Shown: positions 20,412 to 27,887 of the stretch, one piece after another
Layout of the letters: every line of letters begins with the position of its first letter
Numbering within the stretch: the first letter of the stretch is position 1
Assembly: GCA_945904015.1 (NCBI GenBank)
Contig: CAMDPK010000064.1
Span: 1 to 38,344 of the forward strand
Direction of reading: 5' to 3'
DNA: 38,344 nt
From: Candidatus Kuenenia stuttgartensis
GTDB lineage: Bacteria > Planctomycetota > Planctomycetia > Planctomycetales > Planctomycetaceae
Notes under the pieces: model-generated
Seen by the model: only the letters and a program-made list of their open reading frames with translations
What the model was told of the DNA's origin: nothing
The model's database searches: none
Translations under genes and position numbers: made by a program

Positions 20412-20648
20412 TTGGAAAACATCGTCCCGTTGGAACTGATGGCGGCTGGCGAAGTCGGCCTTGTGGTCCAGGTGAACGGGTCGCCCGACGTAGTTCACCG
20501 ACTGGCCGAGATGGGACTTCGGGAGCAAGTTCGGATCATGATGGTCCAGCCGGGTCGGCCCTGCATCGTCGCCGTGGGGGATCATCGGCTCAGCTTGCGA
20601 ATGGACGACGAGGCCGAAATTTTGGTGGCTCTGACAGTGACTCCGTAA
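20412..20648 (+). CDS. feoA: FeoA-like ferrous iron transport protein A (first copy)
   Basis: 78 residues, SH3-like FeoA fold. It starts at TTG (20412) with GGAG seven bases upstream; the first in-frame ATG would cut off strand one (IVPLELMAAGE). The core shows VVHRLAEMGLREQVRIMMV and DHRLSLRMDDEAEILV, the usual FeoA pattern of an RL-x-x-MGL turn and a final LR-x-x-EA strand. The region that is normally PLGDP reads GRPCIVAVG, so it is the more diverged copy. FeoA is a small cytosolic partner of the Fe(II) permease FeoB. It lies first in the feoA-feoA-feoB row. Confidence 0.85.
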   Translation: MENIVPLELMAAGEVGLVVQVNGSPDVVHRLAEMGLREQVRIMMVQPGRPCIVAVGDHRLSLRMDDEAEILVALTVTP

Positions 20649-20663
20649 CCGAATCCATCCATG

Positions 20664-20728
20664 AGCCGGAACGCGCTAGCGTCCGGTTTTCCAGGAAATC
20701 GTGAACCCGACGCTAGCGCGTTTCGGCT
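20664..20728. repeat. Inverted repeat between the two feoA genes
   Basis: The arms 20664-20688 and 20704-20728 (AGCCGGAACGCGCTAGCGTC type) are 25-bp reverse complements with two mismatches and a 15-base loop. Each arm contains the palindrome GCGCTAGCG-like core. It starts 15 bases after the first feoA stop and ends 21 bases before the second start. Confidence 0.85.
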
Positions 20729-20749
20729 GATGACAGAAGGCGTTCCCCG

Positions 20750-20977
20750 TTGCCTCAGACTCTCGACAAACTCCCCGAAGGCCAAGCGGCCACGATCCTC
20801 GATGTCGAAGGGGACGACGCCGTTGCCACACGCTTGCTGGAAATGGGCCTCACCGACGGGCAATCAATCCGGTCGCTCGGTGCCGCACCGCTGGGTGATC
20901 CGCTGGAATTTGAAGTCCGCGGCTACCGCCTCTCCCTCCGCATCGTCGAAGCCCGCCGAGTGCTAATCCGTTCGTAA
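20750..20977 (+). CDS. feoA: FeoA-like ferrous iron transport protein A (second copy)
   Basis: 75 residues from a TTG at 20750 with AGAAGG nine bases upstream; there is no ATG in frame near the family start. It begins PQTLDKLPEGQ and continues with VATRLLEMGLTDGQSIRSLG, then the full FeoA signature APLGDPLEFEVRGYRLSLR and a final EARRVLI. It is closer to the FeoA consensus than the first copy. It precedes feoB by about 105 bases, most of which is an inverted repeat. Tandem feoA genes before feoB are known in several phyla; a two-FeoA complex with FeoB is plausible but not shown. Confidence 0.92.
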   Translation: MPQTLDKLPEGQAATILDVEGDDAVATRLLEMGLTDGQSIRSLGAAPLGDPLEFEVRGYRLSLRIVEARRVLIRS

Positions 20978-20990
20978 ACCTGCCCCCTCC

Positions 20991-21073
20991 GTAGCCACGC
21001 TCGCCAGAGCGTGGGCGAAATGCTCAACGTCCCGCCAAACATCGAAGCCCCACGTTCTGGCGAATGTGGCTAC
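20991..21073. repeat. Inverted repeat abutting the feoB start
   Basis: The arms 20991-21015 (GTAGCCACGCTCGCCAGAGC and on) and about 21048-21073 are reverse complements with about three mismatches. The right arm includes an ATG at 21064 in frame with feoB and ends 12 bases before the likely feoB start at 21085, so it displaces any native leader. Confidence 0.8.
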
Positions 21074-21084
21074 GAAAACCCTTC

Positions 21085-23406
21085 ATGCCGCTCACTGTCG
21101 CAATCATCGGCAACCCGAACACCGGCAAGAGCACGCTGTTCAATGCTCTGACGGGCTTGCAGGCGCGAGTCGGCAATTTTCCGGGAGTCACGGTCGAGAA
21201 AAAGATCGGCCGGATCAAAGGGACCGCCGAGCCAATCGACCTCGTGGACTTGCCGGGGACGTACAGCCTGTCGCCGCGATCGCTGGACGAGATGGTTTCG
21301 GTCAACGTGCTGCTCGGCCGGCAGACGGATGTCGGCAAGGTGGATGCGGTCGTCTGCATTCTCGATGCGTCGAACCTCGAACGGAATTTTTATCTCGCCT
21401 GCCAGGTACTCGATCTGGGGCTGCCGACGGTGATCGTGCTCAACATGTTCGACGTGGCCACGACGCGCGGCGCGAAGATCGACATTTCTGCACTCTCACG
21501 GAAGCTCGGAGTCCAAGTGGTGGCGACGTCCGCTCACCGCAAGGAGGGCTTGGATGCCCTCAAATCCGCGATTGCCGCGGCCGTGCCGAACGGTCCTGGC
21601 CCGCGACCGCATCCGTTTCCCGAAGCGTTTTACGCCGAGTGTCATCAACTCGCGTCGAAGCTCGCCGAGCTTGGCCGCTCAGACGCGCCGAGTTTTCTCG
21701 TCGAGCGTGCGCTGCTGGATGTCGGCGGGTATCTCGAAACCGAGTGGCTGGCTGGCAGCGACGTGGCCGAACGCTGGAAGACCGCGTTGATCGAAGCTCG
21801 TGCTCGACTGAAAGAAGCCGGCTGCCGAGTGCCGGCCGTCGAAGCAAAGGCCCGCTACGCTTGGGCGAAGCAAACGCTGGCCGATGTCGCCACGGCTCCG
21901 GCCGCGCGAGCCGAAACGCTCAGCGACCGCGTGGACCGCGTGCTGACGCATCGCTTCGCCGGCCTGCTGATCTTCGCGGTGCTGATGGTCGTGGTTTTTC
22001 AAGCAATCTTTTCGTGGGCACAGCCACTGATGGATTTGTGCGGAGCGGGGCAATCGGCGGTCTCAGGCTTTGTCGCGTCGCTCATTTCGCCGGGGACGCT
22101 GCGAAGTTTGCTGACGGATGGCGTCGTCGCCGGCGTCGGCGGCGTGTTGGTCTTTCTGCCGCAGATCGGGATGTTGTTCCTGTTCATCGCGCTCTTGGAG
22201 GACTGCGGCTATCTGGCTCGCGCCGCGTTTCTGATGGACAAGGTGATGTCGAAGTTCGGTCTCAACGGCAAATCGTTCGTGCCGCTGATGACGTCTCACG
22301 CCTGCGCGATTCCCGGCATCATGGCCACACGCGTGATTGAAGATCGAAATGCTCGGCTAGCGACGATTCTGGTCGCGCCGCTGATGAGTTGTTCGGCGCG
22401 GTTGCCGGTCTACACCTTGTTCATCTCGCTGTTCGTGTCAGACGCGCCGCTGTTGGGATTGCGAGGCGCTCGGCAGGGGCTGACGCTGTTCGCGATGTAC
22501 GCGCTGGGAATCATCGCGGCGGCGCTGGTTGCCGCAGTGTTGCGAAAGACGATCTTTCACGGCGAGACGCCGCCGTTCGTGATGGAGTTGCCGGCTTACA
22601 AATGGCCGTCGCCGTGGATCGTCGCCAGTCGTGTGTGGGACCGCATGATGGCCTTCGTGACTCGCGCGGGAACGCTGATCTTCGCGGCGGCGATCGTCGT
22701 CTGGGCGGGAAGTTTCTTTCCGGGAGATCACTCGCAGGAGTTTGAGAAGCAACGCTTCGTCGAACAGACGGACGTCGCTCAGGCTGATCCATTGAAGCAT
22801 CGAGCGATGCTTGAAGAGGCGCTCGCCAAACTCAATGGCCGGATCGCTGCTCAAGCATCGGCAAACGAATTGGAACGGGCCGAGTGGCAGCAGAAACTCG
22901 CCATCACCGAAGGGGGATTGGCGGAGCTGAACGCAGCGTTGAAGCCCCTCGACGACGCTCGCGCGGAAGTGAACCACCTGCGGGCCTCACTGGTTGAGCA
23001 GAGCTTTCTCGGACATCTCGGTCATCTGATTGAGCCGGTCGTGAAGCCGCTCGGCTGGGATTGGAAGATCGGCGTCGGCACGTTGCTGTCGTTCCCGGCT
23101 CGTGAGCTAGTCGTGACGAATTTGGGAATCATCTACGGACTCGGCCAGGACGTGGACGAGAGCAATCAACAACTGTGGTCGGCGATCCGCGAGGCGAAGT
23201 GGCCCGACGGCCGGCCGGTCTACGGCGTGCCGGTGGCGTTGTCGATCATGGTGTTTTTCTCGCTGTGTGCTCAATGTGCCGCGACGCTGATGACCATTCG
23301 CCGCGAAACCAACTCTTGGCGCTGGCCCATCGTGACGTTTAGCTACATGACGTTGCTGGCGTACTTCGCCGCGCTGGTGACGTATCAAGTCGCCATCCGT
23401 TTGTAG
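21085..23406 (+). CDS. feoB: Ferrous iron transporter FeoB
   Basis: 773 residues from the ATG at 21085. Inner-membrane Fe(II) permease with a cytosolic GTPase: G1 GNPNTGKST (9-17), G3 DLPG (55-58), G4 NMFD (120-123). A helical spacer follows, then the first membrane helix near residue 290 and the Gate/FeoB_C segments (MTSHACAIPGIMATRVI and LMSCSARLPVYTLF carry the conserved cysteines). Unusual is a charged, helical, coiled-coil-like insertion at about 550-640 before SFPARELVVTNLG. The start at 21085 gives MPLTVAIIG, the family N-terminus; an ATG at 21064 lies in the repeat arm. No Shine-Dalgarno is visible before either. The stop codon lies inside the arm of the next repeat (23403-23455). Confidence 0.97.
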   Translation: MPLTVAIIGNPNTGKSTLFNALTGLQARVGNFPGVTVEKKIGRIKGTAEPIDLVDLPGTYSLSPRSLDEMVSVNVLLGRQTDVGKVDAVVCILDASNLERNFYLACQVLDLGLPTVIVLNMFDVATTRGAKIDISALSRKLGVQVVATSAHRKEGLDALKSAIAAAVPNGPGPRPHPFPEAFYAECHQLASKLAELGRSDAPSFLVERALLDVGGYLETEWLAGSDVAERWKTALIEARARLKEAGCRVPAVEAKARYAWAKQTLADVATAPAARAETLSDRVDRVLTHRFAGLLIFAVLMVVVFQAIFSWAQPLMDLCGAGQSAVSGFVASLISPGTLRSLLTDGVVAGVGGVLVFLPQIGMLFLFIALLEDCGYLARAAFLMDKVMSKFGLNGKSFVPLMTSHACAIPGIMATRVIEDRNARLATILVAPLMSCSARLPVYTLFISLFVSDAPLLGLRGARQGLTLFAMYALGIIAAALVAAVLRKTIFHGETPPFVMELPAYKWPSPWIVASRVWDRMMAFVTRAGTLIFAAAIVVWAGSFFPGDHSQEFEKQRFVEQTDVAQADPLKHRAMLEEALAKLNGRIAAQASANELERAEWQQKLAITEGGLAELNAALKPLDDARAEVNHLRASLVEQSFLGHLGHLIEPVVKPLGWDWKIGVGTLLSFPARELVVTNLGIIYGLGQDVDESNQQLWSAIREAKWPDGRPVYGVPVALSIMVFFSLCAQCAATLMTIRRETNSWRWPIVTFSYMTLLAYFAALVTYQVAIRL

Positions 23407-23455
23407 GTTGGGATTCCATCCCGACCAATCGGGTCGGGACAGAGTCCCAACCTAC
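23403..23455. repeat. Hairpin repeat at the feoB stop codon
   Basis: GTAGGTTGGGA (23403-23413) pairs with TCCCAACCTAC (23445-23455), with an inner CCCGACC/GGTCGGG stem. The feoB stop TAG (23404-23406) is within the left arm. It may end or attenuate the transcript; the next gene starts 31 bases later. Confidence 0.8.
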
Positions 23456-23485
23456 CTTTTCTGAAACTACGACCTGAGACGTCAA

Positions 23486-23701
23486 ATGCCCAACTTCGAC
23501 ACACAAACGCTGGTGGCTCTTGTCTGCGTGACGGTCGCGCTGGCGGTGTTGTTGCGGCGAACGCTGTTGTGGTGGCGAGGGCAATCCGCCGGCTGCGGAG
23601 GAGGCGGCTGTCACGGCTGCGGCGAGACGAAACCGGAAGTTCAAATGAAGGTGCCGCTGACGGTGATTGACCTCGATCAACCTGAACCGAACGAACGATG
23701 A
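23486..23701 (+). CDS. FeoB-associated Cys-rich membrane peptide
   Basis: 71 residues. One N-terminal membrane helix (about 8-30, LVALVCVTVALAVLLRR) is followed by a Gly/Cys cluster with C37, C42 and C45 (SAGCGGGGCHGCG) and a polar tail. This is the layout of the FeoB-associated Cys-rich membrane protein family (PF12669-like), found beside feoB in many bacteria and thought to help FeoB function or bind iron; the mechanism is not established. Its stop overlaps the next start by four bases (ATGA at 23698), so the two are translationally coupled. Confidence 0.85.
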   Translation: MPNFDTQTLVALVCVTVALAVLLRRTLLWWRGQSAGCGGGGCHGCGETKPEVQMKVPLTVIDLDQPEPNER

Positions 23702-24147
23702 CGGACTCTTCGCAGATCACTGACTTGTCTGACATCGTCCGCTGCTGTGACGAAGTGCTGGCTCATGCCTGGATGGTGCGGACCTTCATCAAGCATGGCG
23801 AAGAGATCGACGACTACCCGGAGCTGATGGGGATCGTGCGGTCGGTGTTCGACATCTCGCGAGCGTTGGAAACTCGGCAGGCCGATCCGGTCGGCTACGT
23901 GCGAATGCTCAATAAGAAAGTCGGCAAGCTCCGCAAAGCGGCCGAGCAGTTCGCGGTTGATGCCTTGAAGGCTTCGACGCACACGAACTTTCAGCAGGCG
24001 GTGAAGTCGATGAACGTGTGCGTGCGCGAGTTGCTGGCGCTGTCGGTTCGCGGTCAGGAACTGCTGGCCACGTTGCCGCCGACGTCGGTCGGCAGCATGG
24101 CGGACGAAGACGACGAGCTTGGCATAACGGAGCCGCAACCAAAGTAA
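23698..24147 (+). CDS. Unknown 149-aa protein coupled to the feo genes
   Basis: 149 residues starting at the ATG in the ATGA overlap with the Cys-rich peptide gene. The predicted protein is soluble and mostly helical (DIVRCCDEVLAHAWMVRTF, then LNKKVGKLRKAAEQFAVDAL) with an acidic tail, and no signal peptide or membrane segment. I do not recognise a named family. Coupling to the feo block suggests co-expression with iron uptake, but a role is not inferable from sequence. The stop TAA is inside the left arm of the next inverted repeat. Confidence 0.75.
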   Translation: MTDSSQITDLSDIVRCCDEVLAHAWMVRTFIKHGEEIDDYPELMGIVRSVFDISRALETRQADPVGYVRMLNKKVGKLRKAAEQFAVDALKASTHTNFQQAVKSMNVCVRELLALSVRGQELLATLPPTSVGSMADEDDELGITEPQPK

Positions 24148-24246
24148 CCCGAAGCGTGAGCGAGGGCGAACGCCTCACAACGCTTTGATCGCGAATTCAA
24201 CGCCTCTAGAAGCGCACGCCCTCGCTTACGCTTCGGGTTATTTTTT
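24141..24246. repeat. AACCCGAAGCG-family inverted repeat, copy 3
   Basis: The left arm from 24141 (AAAGTAACCCGAAGCGTGAG) and the right arm ending about 24246 form the family hairpin with a longer, less paired loop. It occupies the convergent junction of the 149-aa gene and the esterase gene, and supplies the stop codon of the former. Confidence 0.85.
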
Positions 24247-24257
24247 CGAGCGATGCG

Positions 24258-25187
24258 TTATTCCGATTTGGCGGGCTTCGTTGCCAGATGTTTGTCGAAC
24301 CAATCGGCGAACAGGTTCAAGTCTTGGCCGAGTGTTACCCAGCCGTGGTCGGCGCCGGGGCGGAGGACCAGTTCGCACGGGACTTTGGCTTCCTTGAGCT
24401 TGTCGATGAAAATGTTCGCTTGCTGGATCGGTACGACTTTGTCTTTATCGCCGTGGATGATGAGCATCGGCGGATCGTCGGCCGAGACGTGCGTGATTGG
24501 CGAAATCTCGCGGCCGATCTTTTTCAACTTCTCTTCGTCGGCGATGCGTTCAAAGCGTTTGGTCTTCGCGTCAGATTCGACGAAGTCGAACGGGGCCGGC
24601 AGCCATGCCAACGGTCCAGTGCCCAAAGCCACGATTCCCGGCTCACCCCAATTGAGAAAATCGGTGGGTGGAAAAAAACAGGCGACCGCTTGCACGCGGC
24701 TGGATTGGCGATCGACCGGATCTTTGGCGTCCTTGTTATCGAGTTGGCCATTCGTGCCCATCATCAATGACAAGTGCCCGCCCGCTGAGGCACCGATGAT
24801 GCCGATGCGATTCGGGTCGATCTGGAATTCGTCCGCCTTGCTGCGGATGAATCGAATCGAACGTTGCAGGTCGCTGATCGCTTCAGGAATCGTGAACCTT
24901 GGCTGACTGCCGTGAACCACCGCGAAAACGGTGTAACCCTTTTGCAGGAACGGCGTGATGAAGCCAGCGTTGATCACTGAGTGATCCGAAAACCATCCGC
25001 CGCTGACGACCCAGATCACTGCCGCTCGGTTGGGCTTTTCCTTGGGAGTGAAGACATCCAGCGTCAGCGCGGTGCCGAACTTGCGGCCGTAGATGACATC
25101 CTCGCGGCGAGTGAACGGCTCGTCGGCCGAGACGAAGTTTGTGGAGACGAAACAGAGCAGGAGGGCAAGCAATGTATGGCGAGTCAT
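24258..25187 (-). CDS. Secreted alpha/beta hydrolase (acetyl esterase/BD-FAE-like)
   Basis: 309 residues. Signal peptide MTRHTLLALLLCFVSTNFVS with likely cleavage after VSA (residue 21). Esterase features: LTLDVFTPKEKP then VIWVVSGGWFSD (oxyanion region), nucleophile elbow GASAGGH (S134), acid in IIHGDKDKVVP (D249), and histidine in GADHGW (H281). It resembles lipase/acetyl-esterase families that deacylate plant or microbial polysaccharide; the substrate is not determinable. It follows the RluA-like gene on the same strand across a 95-base gap that is mostly repeat, and faces the feo block. Confidence 0.88.
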   Translation of the reverse strand: MTRHTLLALLLCFVSTNFVSADEPFTRREDVIYGRKFGTALTLDVFTPKEKPNRAAVIWVVSGGWFSDHSVINAGFITPFLQKGYTVFAVVHGSQPRFTIPEAISDLQRSIRFIRSKADEFQIDPNRIGIIGASAGGHLSLMMGTNGQLDNKDAKDPVDRQSSRVQAVACFFPPTDFLNWGEPGIVALGTGPLAWLPAPFDFVESDAKTKRFERIADEEKLKKIGREISPITHVSADDPPMLIIHGDKDKVVPIQQANIFIDKLKEAKVPCELVLRPGADHGWVTLGQDLNLFADWFDKHLATKPAKSE

Positions 25188-25205
25188 GGTGGCAACTCCA
25201 AGGAT

Positions 25206-25297
25206 TGAAAAAGGGTATCGCGGCTGTCGGCTAACGGCCGTCGGCGTTCGGCCGGAAGCTGACAGCCGATTGCCGACAGCCGTTATACCGTTTTTTG
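25206..25297. repeat. Inverted repeat whose arm recurs inside the DUF1553 gene
   Basis: The left arm (about 25206-25231) and right arm (about 25272-25297, GCCGACAGCCGTTATACCGT) are imperfect reverse complements. The right arm supplies the last codons and TAA stop of the RluA-like gene (AQKTV, stop). A nearly identical arm is present in frame within the DUF1553 gene near 33285-33309. Confidence 0.75.
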
Positions 25298-26257
25298 AGC
25301 GGACTCACTCGCGTCTCGGCGTTGCAGCTTCACGAAGGTTTGAAACGTGCGCGGCATCTCGGACACGAAGCGCAGGTCTTCACCGGACACCGGATGTTGG
25401 AAGCCGAGAATATGCGCGTGCAACGCGAGTCGCGTGTGCGGCCAGTCGGGATGTTTTGAGAGATTCGGTCGATAGCGGCGGTCGCCGATGATCGGGTGGT
25501 CGGCTTCAGCCAGATGCACTCGGATTTGATTGCGGCGGCCGGTGTCGAGCTTCACTCGCACGAGCGTCGTGTCGGCCAGCCGTTCTTCAACCGCGAAGTG
25601 TGTGATCGCGTGCTCGCCGCCGTCGGGGTTCTCGACCGAGTACCGACTGAGCCGTTTGCTGGTCGCCAGATAGCTTTCGTACTGCCCGGCCTCTGCCTTC
25701 ATCACGCCAGCGACGAGCGCGAGGTACACGCGATCGGGAGCTCGCAGGCGAAGTTGATCCTGCAATGCTCCGGCGATGTTGGATTGCTTTGCGAAGACCA
25801 GCAGACCGGACGTCTCGCGGTCGAGCCGATGCACGACAAGCGCTCGGATTTGGCCGCCGAGATAGCGGGAGACCTCATCGACGAGCGTGCGTGAATCTTG
25901 ATTTTCGGTCGGGACGGTCAGGATGCCGGCTTGCTTATCGACGACGATCAAGTAGTCATCCTCGAAGACGACGCTGAAGGACTTGCATTGAAATTTGCCT
26001 TGAGGCGACTTGGTTTGAAACTTGCCGAGCCAGGTCTCGCGGTACTTCCGCTGCGGATCGAAGTTGACGTCGATGACGTCTCCCTGTTTGACAGCAGTGC
26101 TGGGTTCGGAGATTTCGCGGCCGTTGATGCTGAGGCAGCCGTTCATGCACATGCCGCGCAGTTGCGAGCGCGATCGGCCGGTGATCGCTTTCACGATCAG
26201 ATCGACTCGACCGGCTTCCTCGGCGGTGACGGTGTGGGTTTTGTGTTCGAGTGGCAT
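25283..26257 (-). CDS. RluA-family pseudouridine synthase
   Basis: 324 residues. It isomerises uridine to pseudouridine in rRNA or tRNA. An N-terminal S4-like RNA-binding segment (about 13-75, RVDLIVKAITGRSRSQLR and NGREISEPSTAVKQGDVID) precedes the catalytic domain with HRLDRETSG (143-151), where D146 is the catalytic aspartate. The later motifs TGRRNQIRVHLA and RLALHAHILGF fit the family. Which site it modifies (RluC-, RluD- or another type) is not clear. It begins 39 bases after the RlmI-like methyltransferase on the same strand, so two RNA modification enzymes are neighbours. Its C-terminus AQKTV is encoded by a repeat arm, so the native C-terminus may have been altered. Confidence 0.93.
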   Translation of the reverse strand: MPLEHKTHTVTAEEAGRVDLIVKAITGRSRSQLRGMCMNGCLSINGREISEPSTAVKQGDVIDVNFDPQRKYRETWLGKFQTKSPQGKFQCKSFSVVFEDDYLIVVDKQAGILTVPTENQDSRTLVDEVSRYLGGQIRALVVHRLDRETSGLLVFAKQSNIAGALQDQLRLRAPDRVYLALVAGVMKAEAGQYESYLATSKRLSRYSVENPDGGEHAITHFAVEERLADTTLVRVKLDTGRRNQIRVHLAEADHPIIGDRRYRPNLSKHPDWPHTRLALHAHILGFQHPVSGEDLRFVSEMPRTFQTFVKLQRRDASESAQKTV

Positions 26258-26296
26258 CAGGAGGAAATCTCAAATTCCAAATCTCAAATTCCAAAC
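26258..26296. repeat. Short direct repeat between rlmI-like and rluA-like genes
   Basis: Two copies of TCTCAAATTCCAAA in tandem (about 26268-26295) fill the 39-base gap. They make up most of the leader of the RluA-like gene, which has no clear Shine-Dalgarno sequence. Confidence 0.7.
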
Positions 26297-27586
26297 TCAG
26301 GTGAGTCGCATCCAGGCGGCTTTGAGATAGTCGGATTCAGGGTAGTTGGCCGAGACCGGATGATCGGGAGACGCACCGGTGCGGAAGAGGATCTGCATGT
26401 CGCGAGGGCCACGACGTTGGAAGCCGTTGTCGTCGGCGGGGCCGAATGCTTCTCCGGCTTGTCGCGAGGCGGAATACAGCAGACGCAAGAAGTCTGCGTC
26501 TTGCAGTAAGCCGGAACAACTGCAACTCAGCAACAAGCCATCTGGCTTGACCAGTTGCATCGCGAGGCGGTTGAGGTCGAAGTGGCGGCGCGTTCCTTCG
26601 TCGAGTTCGGCTCGGTTGCGAATCAGCTTGGGCGGATCGAGGACCACGACATCGAACTGCCGGTTATTGCGGATCATGTCGCGCATGTACGGGAAGACGT
26701 CGGCTTGCACGAAGTTCGCTTTGACTGCGTTGAGCTGCGCGTTGCCGCGCGCGATCTTCAGCGGCTGTTCGTCGAGATCGACGCCGATGACTTCGGCCGC
26801 GTTGCCGAGTCGCTTCGCGGTGATCGAGAACCCGCCGGTGTAGCAGCAGAGATCGAGCACGCTCTTGCCGGCGGTGAATTCGGCGAGACGGCGACGATTG
26901 TCTCGCTGATCGCAGAAGAAGCCGGTCTTGTGTCCGCCCATGAACTCGACGCGGAACTTCGTGCCGAATTCCTGCACGACGACGGAACGGGGCAAGTCGG
27001 GCGAACTCACCGGCTCGGCGGTGAAGCCTTCTTGAGCTTCGGTGTACGGTCCTGGTCGCAACAGCCAATGTTTCGCTCCGACGATGCGGGCGAGCCGTTC
27101 GAGAATTGCTTGCCCGCGTTGGAACAAGCCGAGGCCGAACGCTTCAGCCGAGAGCGTGTCGCCGTAGCGGTCAATGACGATGCCGGAGATGCCGTCACCT
27201 TCGGAGTGGATCAGTCGATAGGTGTCGGTGGAGTCATCGAGTTTGAGGATGTCGCGTCGCAGGCGAACCGCGCGGTCGAGCAATCCGTCCCAGAACGCTT
27301 CGTCCGGGGGCGTCTCTCCGGCGCGTAGAACTCGGACAGAGATCTCCGATTTCGGATTGAAGTAGCCGAAACCGAGAGTCTCGTTGTCCGGCCCGACGAG
27401 GGCGATCAAGTCCCCTCCGCGAGCCGGCGGATCGGGCTGATCTTGCAGCCGTTTCCGAAAGATCAGCGGGCTGGCACCGAGCGTGTTGATCGGAACTGCC
27501 GACTCGATCTCGTCCGGTGCGTCCAGCGGACGTTGACCTGTCGGTGAGGGGGAGGTTCGCGGTCTGGATCGAAAAGGGGTACGCAT
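26297..27586 (-). CDS. RlmI-like class I SAM-dependent rRNA methyltransferase
   Basis: 429 residues from the ATG at complement 27586. The family methylates cytosine C5 in 23S rRNA (RlmI type). An N-terminal PUA-like region (about 40-95, SPLIFRKRL and LGFGYFNPKSEISVRVL) precedes a central EEHUD-type beta region (DTYRLIHSEGDGISGIVIDR). The Rossmann methyltransferase has DLCCYTGGFS (245-254), IGVDLD (268-272), LDPPK (316-320) and SCSCSG (354-359), the last typical of RlmI-like enzymes. The frame extends upstream to 27709, but that part is read-through of the repeat at 27596-27688 and is excluded. The residue-to-site assignment is by family only. Confidence 0.9.
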   Translation of the reverse strand: MRTPFRSRPRTSPSPTGQRPLDAPDEIESAVPINTLGASPLIFRKRLQDQPDPPARGGDLIALVGPDNETLGFGYFNPKSEISVRVLRAGETPPDEAFWDGLLDRAVRLRRDILKLDDSTDTYRLIHSEGDGISGIVIDRYGDTLSAEAFGLGLFQRGQAILERLARIVGAKHWLLRPGPYTEAQEGFTAEPVSSPDLPRSVVVQEFGTKFRVEFMGGHKTGFFCDQRDNRRRLAEFTAGKSVLDLCCYTGGFSITAKRLGNAAEVIGVDLDEQPLKIARGNAQLNAVKANFVQADVFPYMRDMIRNNRQFDVVVLDPPKLIRNRAELDEGTRRHFDLNRLAMQLVKPDGLLLSCSCSGLLQDADFLRLLYSASRQAGEAFGPADDNGFQRRGPRDMQILFRTGASPDHPVSANYPESDYLKAAWMRLT

Positions 27587-27595
27587 CGCGGCGAT

Positions 27596-27688
27596 AATAA
27601 CCCGAAGCGTCAGCGAGGGCGAACGCTCCAAAACCTCGCGAACGAGAAGTCTCTGGAGCGTTCGCCCTCGCTGACGCATCGGGTTACG
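27596..27688. repeat. AACCCGAAGCG-family inverted repeat, copy 4
   Basis: The arms 27596-27630 and 27654-27688 are about 35-bp reverse complements with few mismatches. It lies in the divergent region between the RlmI-like gene (ten bases from its start) and the lipoprotein gene. The rest of the region, to 27887, holds no gene that I can support. Confidence 0.85.
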
Positions 27689-27887
27689 GGTGACTGGCAA
27701 TTTGGGCAATCGGTATGAGCGGCCGGGAGTCGGGTCGCCTCGGAATCGTTGCGAGAACCGGAAGGACCGGTCGATTCGGCAATCTCGCGTCCGATATTGG
27801 AGAGCGATGGATTGCCGCGCGAGACGGATTTCGCGTAGTTGTTTCCGCCACCGGCCAGCCGCCAGTGGCGACGGAAAAGGTGCGAAC

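Noticed and set aside
27587-27709. N-terminal extension of the RlmI-like gene
   Set aside because: It also reads through the repeat at 27596-27688 and has no similarity to the family.
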